In this document: positions 31,231 through 39,605 of the stretch, in pieces
Numbering within the stretch: the stretch's first letter is position 1
Layout: every line of letters starts with the position of its first letter
Assembly (NCBI GenBank): GCA_045534635.1
Contig: JAZSKB010000047.1
Location: 1 to 49,346 of the forward strand
DNA length: 49,346 bases
Source: UBA1205 sp045534635
Lineage (GTDB): Bacteria; Bacteroidota; Bacteroidia; Bacteroidales; WCHB1-69
Direction: 5' to 3'
Made by a program: the position numbers and the translations under genes
Notes under the pieces: model-generated
What the model was told of the DNA's origin: nothing
What the model saw: the letters and a program-made list of their open reading frames with translations, nothing else
Databases searched by the model: none

Positions 31231-31436
31231 TTTTTTTCATATACTAACGGATGGTACTATATGAAAATTGTACAAAAGAAAAAATTTTTTCTCGCTGAAA
31301 ATCTATTCGTTATATAAAAAAGTAAATTTTTTTTTTCTTTTTACAAAAAAAATTCTTCATTTTTAATCGCTTCTTGAATTACTAAAAAAATTACTTTTGT
31401 TGAACTTTATTCTCCTAATTTCCATGTTGCAAAGAT
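31231..31436. other. AT-rich gap without a gene
   Basis: No coding frame. TTTTTTCTCGCTGAAAATCT near 31286 loosely resembles the 5' edge of the repeat modules (CTTTTCTTGCTGAAAATTAG in copy B). Beyond that nothing is recognised. Confidence 0.3.
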
Positions 31437-31472
31437 TAAAAATTCAACTTGGAAAGTTATAAAAAAAGGCAC

Positions 31473-31500
31473 AATATGCCAGCCGTACGGCTGGCATATT
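31473..31500. repeat. Perfect 28-bp palindrome
   Basis: AATATGCCAGCCGT followed by its exact reverse complement. It is the most GC-rich spot of the gap, flanked by A tracts on both sides, 44 bases before the transposase ATG. It could be a bidirectional terminator or protect the element from outside transcription. Confidence 0.85.
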
Positions 31501-31543
31501 CGAAAAAAATGTTAATCTGCTCTTAAAAACAAAAATTAACATT

Positions 31544-31711
31544 ATGAAACATTTAAACGAATCGCAAAGATACACAATTTATCGAATGAGAAAGGATAAT
31601 AAGAAGCAGTCGGAAATTGTTAATTATGTGGGAGTTTCACAAGCAACTATCAGCAAAGAACTGAAAAGGAATAGTTGTTCAAATGGTCATTATACAATAA
31701 CTTTAACTTGA
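31544..31711 (+). pseudogene. IS30-type transposase, N-terminal fragment (HTH only)
   Basis: 55 codons: QRYTIYRMRKDNKKQSEI and GVSQATISKELKRN with a following GHYTI match the HTH_38 DNA-binding start of IS30 transposases. The frame then runs straight into the right-edge repeat and stops, so the whole DDE catalytic domain is missing. The HTH itself is intact and could still bind element ends if expressed. Confidence 0.75.
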
Positions 31712-31734
31712 GAAGTTATAAAGACACCAAACTA

Positions 31735-31770
31735 CGTAACATTTTATTTTAAAATATATGATATTTTTGA
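31735..31770. repeat. Dispersed repeat R, copy 4 (degenerate)
   Basis: CGTAACATTTTATTTTAAAA then TATATGATATTTTTGATT. It follows the IS30 remnant's right edge by about 10 bases. AAGTTATAAA and ACTAC precede it as they precede R1. Confidence 0.55.
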
Positions 31771-31854
31771 TTTCTATAGGTTATAAATTTGTTAAGGGAA
31801 TAAATTTTTAAGAAAAAAATTTGCAAAACATTTTACGATTTCTACAAAAAATGT

Positions 31855-31862
31855 TATCTTTG
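31855..31862 (+). promoter_or_regulatory. Bacteroidetes -7 element (TATCTTTG) for rfbA operon
   Basis: TATCTTTGC lies 32 bases before the rfbA ATG. Confidence 0.7.
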
Positions 31863-31894
31863 CAAATTATTCATTTATTGAAACTTTTTTCATT

Positions 31895-32761
31895 ATGAAA
31901 GGAATCGTTTTAGCAGGAGGGGCAGGAACACGTTTACACCCAATTACTTTGGCAATGAGTAAACAACTGATGCCGATTTACGACAAACCAATGATATATT
32001 ATCCTATTAGTGTATTAATGTCAGCGGGCATCAACGAAATTCTTATTATTTCAACACCTCAAGATTTGCCCAATTTTGAAAAACTTTTAGGAAGTGGTGA
32101 GAATATTGGTTGTAAATTTTCTTACAAAGTGCAAGAAGTCCCTAATGGTTTGGCTCAAGCTTTTGTTTTAGGAGAAGAGTTCATTGGCAACGATAAAGTT
32201 TGCCTTATTTTAGGCGATAATATTTTTTATGGTAGTGGATTTGAACAAAATATAAAAAAATGTACCAATCCTGATGGAGGAATTGTTTTTGCATATCATG
32301 TCAATGACCCTGAAAGGTATGGTGTTGTAGAATTTGACGATAATTTTAAAGTTCTTTCTATAGAAGAAAAACCTAAAAAACCTAAATCTAATTATGCTGT
32401 TCCAGGATTATATTTTTACGACAATTCTGTTATTGAAATAGCAAAAAACATAAAACCCAGTGCAAGAGGAGAATACGAAATTACCGACATCAATAAACAT
32501 TATCTAAACAATGGTAAATTAAAAGTTTCTATTTTAGAAAGAGGTACCGCTTGGTTAGATACAGGTACTTTTAAATCGCTTATGGAAGCCTCTCAATATG
32601 TTCAAGTTATTGAAGACCGACAAGGAAAAAAAATTGGTTGTATTGAAGAAGTCGCTTTTGAACAAGGATTTATCAATAAAGAACAACTTCGTATTGTTGC
32701 AGAACCTTTACTTAAAAGTGGTTACGGACAATATCTTATAAATTTAATTAACGGAAAATAA
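31895..32761 (+). CDS. rfbA: Glucose-1-phosphate thymidylyltransferase
   Basis: 288 aa. It makes dTDP-glucose from glucose-1-phosphate and dTTP, the entry to dTDP-rhamnose and other deoxysugars. The start MKGIVLAGGAGTRLHPIT (nucleotide site), then SKQLMPIYDKPMIYYPISVL, LGDNIFYG, VVEFDDNFKVLSIEEKPKKP and GTAWLDTGTF are all standard. It is first in a three-gene unit with an epimerase and a Cas4-like protein. The later rml genes (rfbB, rfbC, rfbD) are not adjacent. Confidence 0.97.
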   Translation: MKGIVLAGGAGTRLHPITLAMSKQLMPIYDKPMIYYPISVLMSAGINEILIISTPQDLPNFEKLLGSGENIGCKFSYKVQEVPNGLAQAFVLGEEFIGNDKVCLILGDNIFYGSGFEQNIKKCTNPDGGIVFAYHVNDPERYGVVEFDDNFKVLSIEEKPKKPKSNYAVPGLYFYDNSVIEIAKNIKPSARGEYEITDINKHYLNNGKLKVSILERGTAWLDTGTFKSLMEASQYVQVIEDRQGKKIGCIEEVAFEQGFINKEQLRIVAEPLLKSGYGQYLINLINGK

Positions 32762-32765
32762 TATT

Positions 32766-33701
32766 GTGAGAAATATTTTAATAACTGGAGGTGCGGGATT
32801 TATTGGTAGTTGTTTAGCCGAAAAACTTATTGAAGACAAAAATAATTATGTTGTCATTTTTGACAATTTATCAACAGGAAGTTTGGATAAATTACCTAAA
32901 AAAGACAGTAATTGGCATTTCGTCAAAGGAGATTGCAATCAATATCAAGATATTGCTCAAGTAATGCTTTCTTATAATTTTGATTTTATTTTTCATTATG
33001 CTGCAGTTGTTGGTGTTCAACGAACGCAAGATAACCCTTGCAAAGTACTTCAAGATTTAGATGGTTTTCGTAATATTTTAAATTTGGCTAAAGATATCAA
33101 TGTAAAACATATTTTCTTTTCTTCTTCCTCTGAAGTTTACGGAGAACCTGTTTCCTTTCCTCAAAATGAAGTAACAACACCGCTAAATTCTCGCGTACCA
33201 TACGCGGTAGTGAAAAATGCAGGAGAAGCTTTTCTTCGCTCATATCACAAAGAATATGGTTTAAATTATACTATTTTTCGCTTTTTTAATGCTTATGGTC
33301 CCAAACAATCAAAAGATTTTGTAATTTCCCGTTTCATCGATAAAGCACTTCTTAATGAACCTATTACTATTTTTGGCGATGGTTTACAAACAAGAACTTT
33401 CTGTTTTATTGAAGACAATTTAGAGGCTTGTTGCAAAATAGCATACGACAATCTTTTTATCAACGATGTTATCAATATCGGAAACGATAATGAAATAACT
33501 ATTTTAGATTTGGCTAAAACAATTATCCGAATTACAAATTCTAAATCTGAAATTATTCATTTACCTCCTCTAAAAGAAGGAGATATGAGCAGACGTTTAC
33601 CAGATATTTCCAATATGAAATCTTTACTCAATAGACCTTTAACCTCTTTGGAAGATGGTATAAAAAATATTTTATCTCATTCTCTTTGGAATAATAAATA
33701 A
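32766..33701 (+). CDS. NAD-dependent nucleotide-sugar epimerase/dehydratase
   Basis: 311 aa with a GTG start 4 bases after rfbA. Extended SDR family: ILITGGAGFIGSCLAEKL binds NAD, FHYAAVVGVQRTQDNP and FFSSSSEVYGEP follow, and the catalytic YxxxK is in PYAVVKNAGEAF. The short length and the GVQRTQDNP phrase suggest a UDP-glucose 4-epimerase or UDP-glucuronate decarboxylase-like enzyme rather than RfbB, whose YSASK motif is absent. The exact sugar is undecided. The last base of its stop is the first base of the next ATG (TAATG). Confidence 0.85.
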   Translation: MRNILITGGAGFIGSCLAEKLIEDKNNYVVIFDNLSTGSLDKLPKKDSNWHFVKGDCNQYQDIAQVMLSYNFDFIFHYAAVVGVQRTQDNPCKVLQDLDGFRNILNLAKDINVKHIFFSSSSEVYGEPVSFPQNEVTTPLNSRVPYAVVKNAGEAFLRSYHKEYGLNYTIFRFFNAYGPKQSKDFVISRFIDKALLNEPITIFGDGLQTRTFCFIEDNLEACCKIAYDNLFINDVINIGNDNEITILDLAKTIIRITNSKSEIIHLPPLKEGDMSRRLPDISNMKSLLNRPLTSLEDGIKNILSHSLWNNK

Positions 33702-34414
33702 TGACTAAAACTTTTTTTATTTCCAAAAGTGCTTTTATCAAAGGACTTCAATGTCTTAAAGCCTTGTATTTTTACAAAAACAATTATAAAGATAGAGATA
33801 TTCCTTCGGCGGAACTATTAAAACGATTTCAAATAGGTATAGATTTTGGATTATTGGCTTTAAATTTTTTTCCTAATGGATACGATTGTACTCCAAAAAA
33901 CAAATTTCCTTCTTCTATTGCTGCTTCTGCTAAAGATGTTGCCAAAATTCTTCACAATCTTGACAATGTTACGCTTTACGAAGCCTCTTTTTTAGCAAAT
34001 CCTTTGCTCTCTATTTTAGATATTTTAGTGAAAAAAAACAATCTTTTATTGGCTTACGAGGTAAAAAGTAGTGTTATTGTTAGTTCTACTTATATTTATG
34101 ATGCTGCTTTTCAATACTATGTAATGACATTAGCAGGATTTCAACCTGATAAATTTTTTATCGTTCACCTAAAAAATACATCACTTGATATAAACAATAT
34201 TTCCTTTGATGAGATTGCATTTACAGAAATAACAAAACAAGTTATTGATTTGCAAGATTTTATTAAAAACAAAGTAGAAAAAATGATAACAATGCTTCAA
34301 ACAAACATTTGTCCTAACATCGAACAAGGAAATCATTGTACAATTCCTTATCAATGTGATTTTTATACGATTTGTAACAAATTGTTAAAAGATAACGCCA
34401 GCACGAACTCCTAA
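33701..34414 (+). CDS. Cas4-like PD-(D/E)XK protein with four-cysteine signature
   Basis: 237 aa. The N-terminal FISKSAFIKGLQCLKALYFY supplies the first Cys. The nuclease core shows LYEASFLANPLLSILDILV then LAYEVKSS (D...ExK). The C-terminal CPNIEQGNHC, QCDFYTIC gives further cysteines, the layout of an iron-sulfur Cas4/AddB-like domain. It resembles the N-terminal part of DUF2779-type proteins but ends without the second half. There is no CRISPR array or cas1 here; it is translationally coupled to a sugar epimerase gene instead. Its 3' end overlaps the convergent outer-membrane protein gene by 30 bases. A role in DNA processing is inferred from the fold only. Confidence 0.72.
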   Translation: MTKTFFISKSAFIKGLQCLKALYFYKNNYKDRDIPSAELLKRFQIGIDFGLLALNFFPNGYDCTPKNKFPSSIAASAKDVAKILHNLDNVTLYEASFLANPLLSILDILVKKNNLLLAYEVKSSVIVSSTYIYDAAFQYYVMTLAGFQPDKFFIVHLKNTSLDINNISFDEIAFTEITKQVIDLQDFIKNKVEKMITMLQTNICPNIEQGNHCTIPYQCDFYTICNKLLKDNASTNS

Positions 34415-35068
34415 CGAGATATACATGCAGGGTTGGTCTGTATCTACCAAAAGAGGTTTTATTGTTTGACTTGGATTTGCTAACCCACCATAATAACGTA
34501 GTGAAGATTCTTGAAATTTTGCAAAAGCACTAATTATTAATGCAGTATTATATCTTACACTCACTTTTACGCCAATACCTGTTTCTGCCATCAATCCAGA
34601 TTTTGCACCATGAATAATATAGTCTCCAGAATTTCCTGCTTTTGCTTTGTATGGTTTAGAATCTATATGCCAACGATTGGCATAACCTAAATTTACATAC
34701 CATTGTGGTGCAAAAGTACCTTGAAGCATTGTAACGCGAAAATCTACATACAATGGAACAAAAGCATTTTTTTTCGTCCAATAATCAAAACCCAAACCAA
34801 CACCTAATGCAAGATATGGATTGAACTGAAAACCAAAAAATTGAGACAAACTTACCGATGGCAAACCTTGTTTTAAAATCTCTGTTTCATAAGTATCTTC
34901 TCCTTCTAAAGGAGCATAAGGAATACGTACAAAACCATGTGAAAAAGATGCTGTTGTTATAAACATTGGACCTTTTTCCTTTATTTGCATTGCTCTTTGG
35001 GCATATCCTTTCCCTGAAAAAAGAAGCAATATTGTACAAACAATAAACAATTGTGTTATCCGCTTCAT
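34385..35068 (-). CDS. Outer-membrane beta-barrel protein, unassigned
   Basis: 227 aa. The signal peptide ITQLFIVCTILLLFSGKGYAQ is followed by alternating beta strands with aromatic ends (VSLSQFFGFQFNPYLALG, PLYVDFRVTM, WYVNLGYANRW). The protein ends YISLGVRAGVIF, ending in Phe as outer-membrane barrels do. I do not recognise a subfamily or function. It is monocistronic with promoter TATTTTTG at 35094-35101. Its last ten codons overlap the end of the Cas4-like gene on the other strand. Confidence 0.72.
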   Translation of the reverse strand: MKRITQLFIVCTILLLFSGKGYAQRAMQIKEKGPMFITTASFSHGFVRIPYAPLEGEDTYETEILKQGLPSVSLSQFFGFQFNPYLALGVGLGFDYWTKKNAFVPLYVDFRVTMLQGTFAPQWYVNLGYANRWHIDSKPYKAKAGNSGDYIIHGAKSGLMAETGIGVKVSVRYNTALIISAFAKFQESSLRYYGGLANPSQTIKPLLVDTDQPCMYISLGVRAGVIF

Positions 35069-35093
35069 AATCTTTTCTATTACGTAATAATTT

Positions 35094-35101
35094 GCAAAAA
35101 T
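35094..35101 (-). promoter_or_regulatory. Bacteroidetes -7 element (TATTTTTG) for the beta-barrel gene
   Basis: The minus strand reads TATTTTTGC, 26 bases before the ATG at 35068. Confidence 0.6.
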
Positions 35102-35158
35102 ACAATTTTTTCAAATATCTTTTGCAATTAATTCTTTTATTTTTTTCGATTTTTCGAT

Positions 35159-35190
35159 AAAAAAGGCGGTTAAACAATTTTTAACCGCCT
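35159..35190 (-). terminator. Rho-independent terminator of the M16 peptidase gene
   Basis: On the minus strand the stem AGGCGGTTAA/TTAACCGCCT is followed by six T, 16 bases after the stop codon. Confidence 0.9.
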
Positions 35191-35205
35191 ATGAAAAAGA
35201 AATTT

Positions 35206-38061
35206 TTACTTGTTTTTTTCTGGTTTTAAAATCGTTACACAATAATGAGAAAAGTCAAAATATTTTTTTGCTAATTCTTTTATTTCTTCTATTGTAATTG
35301 AATTTACCCAATCATTGTATTTAGTTATTCTTTCGTCTCTATCTTCATTATAGAAATAAGCTCCATAAATCATATTCATCCAAGTGCTGTTTTCTTGCAA
35401 TTGAACTTCACGACTTTTTATCATTTGTTCTTTTGCTTTTTTCAATGTTTCAGCATCTGGACCTTTTTTAACATACATTTGCATTATTTTCAATACTGCT
35501 TTTTCCACTTTTTCTACTTTTTTAGGGTCACATTGTATTTGAAATGTCCATGAAACTGCTGGAATTGGTTCTAAAACATAACTCACATCGCTTGCAGGAG
35601 AATATGCGTCTCCCATTTTTTCTCTAATAATTTCTGTAGTAGATATTTGCAAACATTCTCCCAACATATCTACCATACAACGATTCCTCAATGTAGCATC
35701 AAATCCTTCTGTTTCTCCTAGCATTATCACTATAGACATATTTTCTTTTCCTTTAAATACTTCAGTTCTATTTACATCTGGAGCTAATACAGGATAAACA
35801 TCTTTGTTTTTTTCATTTTTTTGCTTATTCGTAACAGGTAGATTATTCAAATATTTTGCTATCAATTTTATATCCTCATCTGAAATATTGCCAACAAAGA
35901 AGAAAATTTGATTTGAAGCATCTGTAAATCTTTCTTTAAATATTTCATACATACGATTTAAATTCATTGTTTCAAAATCAGTTTCCGTTGGCAATCCTAA
36001 ATATCGTTTGTATTCTGGATATGCTGTTTTTATTAATGCTTTTTGCAATACTATTTGAGGATATTCTTCCAAGGCTTTAAATTGAGTACGAAGTGCTTGT
36101 ACATTTTTTTCGTAAGATTCTTCATCTTTGCGTGGAGATTCATAATATAAATTGATTAATTGCAACATTGTTTCCAAATCTTTTGGAGAGCAAGCCCCTA
36201 CAAATCCTTGCATATCTGTTGTTATTGTTGGGGAAATACTCAATGTTTTGCCTTTCAATTTTTTAGATAATTGAGTTGAAGAAAAATCTCCAATTCCTGC
36301 ATCATCTACAAAAGGTGCTGCCATTGTTGCCATAAAAGATTCTTCATCGCTATACAAAGATGTTCCACCTCGAGCAAACGATTTCATTCGGATTTCATCT
36401 TCTTTGTAATTTGTTTTTTTCACCACATATCGAATACCATTAGGCAAAGTATATTCTGTGTAATCAAGGACTTCATTTGTTTTGGTTATTTTTGGTGTTG
36501 CCTCTGGCAATTCTTTGTCATACAATGGTGCTTCTTTATAATTATCTATCCATGGCTCTGTTTTTACATTTTTCATTTCATTGAGCAAGGTAAGAATTTC
36601 TTTTTCAGAAGGTACTCGCAAATCTTCTCTTTCGGGTGCAGTTAAATAGATTATCATATTTTCTTCTGTTATCCATTCTGCTACCATAGCATTAACTTCT
36701 TCCAATGTTATTTCTGGAATAAATTCTTTAGCATAACTATATTCTTGTCGTATTCCCGGAATACATTCTCCTTCTAAAAAGTGACGAGTATATTCATTTG
36801 CTAACGAAGTTGTGGGAGTTTTATCTGCTTCTTTGGCACTTTTACGATAACTATCCAACAAATCTTCTTTTTGTCTATCCAATTCAGTTTGTAAAAATCC
36901 ATGTTCTACTGCTCGTTTCAGTTCTGATAACAACAATTGAATAGTTTTTTCTATATGGTTATCTTTTGGGTAAGCATACACAGAAAAAACATCTTTATTT
37001 CTTCCGTAAAATCCACTATAATAACAGAATGTTGAAATCATTGGTGCTGAAATATTTTCGCATAATTCGCTAAATCTTGCATCTAACATTTCATCGGTTA
37101 AATTTCTTACTAAATTTTGACGATAATCTCCTATTGTATTTTGATTTGCTTTTTTATGTTTCCACATTAATTGCAATGTTGTGGAAGGAGCCTCTTTATC
37201 TGTTGCTATTGCTATTAATGGTTCTTTATTTTCTGGTATTGGATATTGGATACGTTCTCTTGGATTTTCTGCTTTGGTATAACCACTAAAATATTCTTTT
37301 ACTTTGGCTTCCATTTCGTCAATATTGAAATCGCCTACAATAATAATCGCCTGTAAATCTGTTCGATACCAATCTTTGTAAAATCTCACTATTTCATCTC
37401 TTTTAAAATTCATAATGATTTGCTCTTTACCTATTGGCATACGTTCTGCATATTTTGACCCTTTGAACATAATTGGCCAAATGATTTTATTCATTCTTTC
37501 TCCTGCTCCAAGGCGACCTCTCCATTCTTCAAGAACTACTCCGCGTTCTGCCTCTATTTCTTTATTATCGAACAATAATTTTGATGCCCACCCATCTAAT
37601 ATTTTCATTCCCATTTCTATCATTTCGGGACTATTGGGCATATTGAGGTAATATACAGTTTCATCAAACGAGGTATAAGCATTGATATGGCTACCAAAAG
37701 AAACACCTGCTTTTTGCAATTCTGAAACCATGGTATTGTGCGGATAATGTTCTGTTCCATTGAATGCCATGTGTTCCAAAAAGTGTGCCAATCCTTGTTG
37801 AGAATCATCTTCCAATATAGAACCCGCATTTGTTACTAATCGAAATTGTATTCTTCCTTCAGGTTTCTTATTTTCTTTTAAATAATAAGTCAAACCATTT
37901 TCCATTTTGACCAAACGTATTGTTTTATCTACTGGAATGGGTGCATTCAAATCCGATTTTTTTGTTTTTTTCTGTCCTCCTATTCCCGGAACTTGTGCGT
38001 ACAATACATGTGTTATCGCAACAAAACTTAAAAATGCAACTACAAAAATTTTTCTTCTCAT
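35206..38061 (-). CDS. M16-family zinc metallopeptidase, two-domain
   Basis: 951 aa. The signal peptide IFVVAFLSFVAITHVLYAQ places it in the periplasm or outer membrane. The inverted zinc motif HFLEH (93-97) and the downstream acidic ligand region AERGVVLEEW (171-180) form the active N-terminal half. The C-terminal half (from about 510, DYTEYTLPNGIRYVVKKT) repeats the fold without the motif, as in pitrilysin-type peptidases. It degrades peptides. No TAnnTTTG element is seen upstream, but TTTGGCACGAAATTTGAT (38101-38118, minus) is a sigma-54-like candidate. A terminator lies at 35159-35190. Confidence 0.93.
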   Translation of the reverse strand: MRRKIFVVAFLSFVAITHVLYAQVPGIGGQKKTKKSDLNAPIPVDKTIRLVKMENGLTYYLKENKKPEGRIQFRLVTNAGSILEDDSQQGLAHFLEHMAFNGTEHYPHNTMVSELQKAGVSFGSHINAYTSFDETVYYLNMPNSPEMIEMGMKILDGWASKLLFDNKEIEAERGVVLEEWRGRLGAGERMNKIIWPIMFKGSKYAERMPIGKEQIIMNFKRDEIVRFYKDWYRTDLQAIIIVGDFNIDEMEAKVKEYFSGYTKAENPRERIQYPIPENKEPLIAIATDKEAPSTTLQLMWKHKKANQNTIGDYRQNLVRNLTDEMLDARFSELCENISAPMISTFCYYSGFYGRNKDVFSVYAYPKDNHIEKTIQLLLSELKRAVEHGFLQTELDRQKEDLLDSYRKSAKEADKTPTTSLANEYTRHFLEGECIPGIRQEYSYAKEFIPEITLEEVNAMVAEWITEENMIIYLTAPEREDLRVPSEKEILTLLNEMKNVKTEPWIDNYKEAPLYDKELPEATPKITKTNEVLDYTEYTLPNGIRYVVKKTNYKEDEIRMKSFARGGTSLYSDEESFMATMAAPFVDDAGIGDFSSTQLSKKLKGKTLSISPTITTDMQGFVGACSPKDLETMLQLINLYYESPRKDEESYEKNVQALRTQFKALEEYPQIVLQKALIKTAYPEYKRYLGLPTETDFETMNLNRMYEIFKERFTDASNQIFFFVGNISDEDIKLIAKYLNNLPVTNKQKNEKNKDVYPVLAPDVNRTEVFKGKENMSIVIMLGETEGFDATLRNRCMVDMLGECLQISTTEIIREKMGDAYSPASDVSYVLEPIPAVSWTFQIQCDPKKVEKVEKAVLKIMQMYVKKGPDAETLKKAKEQMIKSREVQLQENSTWMNMIYGAYFYNEDRDERITKYNDWVNSITIEEIKELAKKYFDFSHYCVTILKPEKNK

Positions 38062-38100
38062 ACTACTATTTTTTTAATTATTATTTTACTTTTTTATGCT

Positions 38101-38118
38101 ATCAAATTTCGTGCCAAA
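38101..38118 (-). promoter_or_regulatory. Sigma-54-like -24/-12 motif upstream of the M16 peptidase
   Basis: The minus strand reads TTTGGCACGAAATTTGAT. The -24 part TTGGCACG is a full consensus match, with GG-N10-GA spacing at -12. It lies 40 bases before the ATG and shares the TTTGGCAC-N5-TTG pattern with the repeat modules, but not their flanks. Confidence 0.4.
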
Positions 38119-38155
38119 GTATCGTTTTTTATAAAAAAGTTTTCAACAAAAGAAT

Positions 38156-38185
38156 AAAAAAAGCTCCAATAAATATTATTGGAGC
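38156..38185 (-). terminator. Rho-independent terminator of ilvE
   Basis: On the minus strand GCTCCAATAA pairs with TTATTGGAGC around a 3-4 base loop, followed by seven T, 31 bases after the ilvE stop. Confidence 0.88.
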
Positions 38186-38215
38186 CATAATTAAAAATTA
38201 ACAAATGATGTTTTC

Positions 38216-39232
38216 CTATTCTATAATTGTATTCCAATTGTGAACATCTTCATATTCTCCCAATTGAATTGCACGCAAGCGTTCGTACAATTTTGTGGAC
38301 CATGGACCAGGTTGTTTTCCAAATTCATACGATTTGCCAGTATCTGGGTCATCAACACGTTCTATTGGACTTATTACAGCAGCGGTTCCACAAGCACCAG
38401 CTTCTTCAAACTCTGCCAATTCTTCTACTGCTATTGGACGACGTTCTACTTTCATACCCATATCTTCTGCCAATTGCATCAAACTTTTGTTGGTTATTGA
38501 TGGCAATATTGAACTTGATAATGGAGTAATATAAGTATTATTCTTTATTCCAAAGAAATTTGCAGCTCCCGCTTCATCTATATATTTCTTTTCTTTTGCA
38601 TCTAAATAAAATTCACATGCATATTTTCCACCATGACATGCTTCTGTATGAGCTTTCAAACTTGCAGCATAGTTGCCTCCAACTTTGTACACTCCTGTTC
38701 CAAGTGGTGCAGAACGGTCGTATTTTCTTGTTATTACATACGGATTTGCCATAAATCCTCCTTTGAAATATGGACCTACTGGTGTTACGAATATCATAAA
38801 CAAATATTCTTGTGATGGTTTTACTCCTACTTGTGCTCCTGTTCCTATCAACAATGGACGCAAATATAACGATGCTCCTTCTCCGTATGGTGGTATAAAT
38901 TCTTCATTTGATTTTATTACCTCGATACACATCTTGTTGAATAATTCTGTTGGAACTTCTGGCATCATAATGCCTCGACTTGTACTTTGCAAACGTGCTG
39001 CATTTTCTTCCATACGGAAAACACGAATTTTTCCGTCTTTACATCTAAATGCTTTCAATCCTTCAAAGGCTTCTTGTCCATAATGCAAACATGTTGATGC
39101 CATGTGCAAAACAATCTCTTCTGATGACGATTTTTCTATTTCGCCCCATTTGCCATTTCTATAATAACAACGTACATTGTAATTGGTTTTCATATAACCA
39201 AATGGCAACTCTTTCCAATTTATATCTTTCAT
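38216..39232 (-). CDS. ilvE: Branched-chain amino acid aminotransferase
   Basis: 338 aa, class IV PLP aminotransferase. It moves the amino group between glutamate and the keto acids of Leu, Ile and Val. TCLHYGQEAFEGLKAFR and RMEENAARL are conserved, PLP attaches to Lys183 in VYKVGGNYAAS, and EAGACGTAAVISPI binds the cofactor phosphate. The length is that of the long (BCAT II) form. It is monocistronic with its own terminator (38156-38185). Confidence 0.95.
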   Translation of the reverse strand: MKDINWKELPFGYMKTNYNVRCYYRNGKWGEIEKSSSEEIVLHMASTCLHYGQEAFEGLKAFRCKDGKIRVFRMEENAARLQSTSRGIMMPEVPTELFNKMCIEVIKSNEEFIPPYGEGASLYLRPLLIGTGAQVGVKPSQEYLFMIFVTPVGPYFKGGFMANPYVITRKYDRSAPLGTGVYKVGGNYAASLKAHTEACHGGKYACEFYLDAKEKKYIDEAGAANFFGIKNNTYITPLSSSILPSITNKSLMQLAEDMGMKVERRPIAVEELAEFEEAGACGTAAVISPIERVDDPDTGKSYEFGKQPGPWSTKLYERLRAIQLGEYEDVHNWNTIIE

Positions 39233-39429
39233 TTTATCAATATTTTATATTTTCTTAATTTTCTTTTTACTACTTCTGCAAAGTAAATACATTTTTTTCA
39301 TTTTTCAAACTTTTTTCTTAATTTTTTTTTCTATGACTTAAATATCTTATAATAAAACAATTAGAAATTGTATTGTTTTGTAATCACTAACTATTCAATA
39401 AGAATCAAATATTTATACTTGTAACTTAA
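39233..39429. other. Gap upstream of ilvE without a gene
   Basis: AT-rich. CAAAGTAAATA near 39280 is a near miss to a minus-strand TAnnTTTG element and may be the ilvE promoter. No coding frame. Confidence 0.4.
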
Positions 39430-39590
39430 TCTAAAAAAAGCAAAACAAACTCTTCTTGCTGTAAATCAGTATATTGAAGAAGTTTAGAAAAGTTTTAAAT
39501 TTTTCAAAAAAAAATTTTTTTCACTTTTTTATTAAAAATTGACCATTTGGGCACAATATTTGTTGTGGATAAAACATTGAATGATAGAAA
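39430..39590 (+). repeat. Module copy C: upstream region only
   Basis: It begins TCTAAAAAAAGCAAAACAAA and runs through the A/T tract, TTGACCATTTGGGCACAATA and GGATAAAACATTGAATGATA. It aligns with copies A and B up to the start codon region; the RHS leader is replaced by another small ORF. Confidence 0.82.
39546..39565 (+). promoter_or_regulatory. Sigma-54-like -24/-12 promoter, module C
   Basis: TTTGGGCACAATATTTGTTG: two substitutions in the flank relative to copies A and B keep GG-N10-GT intact. Confidence 0.42.
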
Positions 39591-39605
39591 AATAACAGAA
39601 AAAAA

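Larger units (their letters stand above)
31437..31724 (+). mobile_element. IS30-family remnant, internally deleted
   Basis: The left edge is the 28-nt sequence also found at 3500-3527. The right edge (31699-31724, CTTTAACTTGAGAAGTTATA) resembles it but lies in the same orientation, both being near-palindromes. Between them are a 28-bp palindrome (31473-31500) and a 55-codon transposase start. About 290 bp remain of an element normally over 1 kb, so it is defective unless moved in trans. Confidence 0.65.

Noticed and set aside
31468..31484. GGCACAATATGCC as a further sigma-54 site
   Set aside because: It resembles the cassette motif, but GG to GC spacing is 8, not 10, and the bases belong to the palindrome's flank.
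33701..34414. CRISPR-Cas locus suggested by the Cas4-like protein
   Set aside because: No repeat-spacer array and no cas1, cas2 or effector gene in the window.
38227..39083. Several plus-strand frames of 60-136 codons opposite ilvE
   Set aside because: They are antisense to a well-conserved gene and show reversed codon bias of that gene, not protein features.
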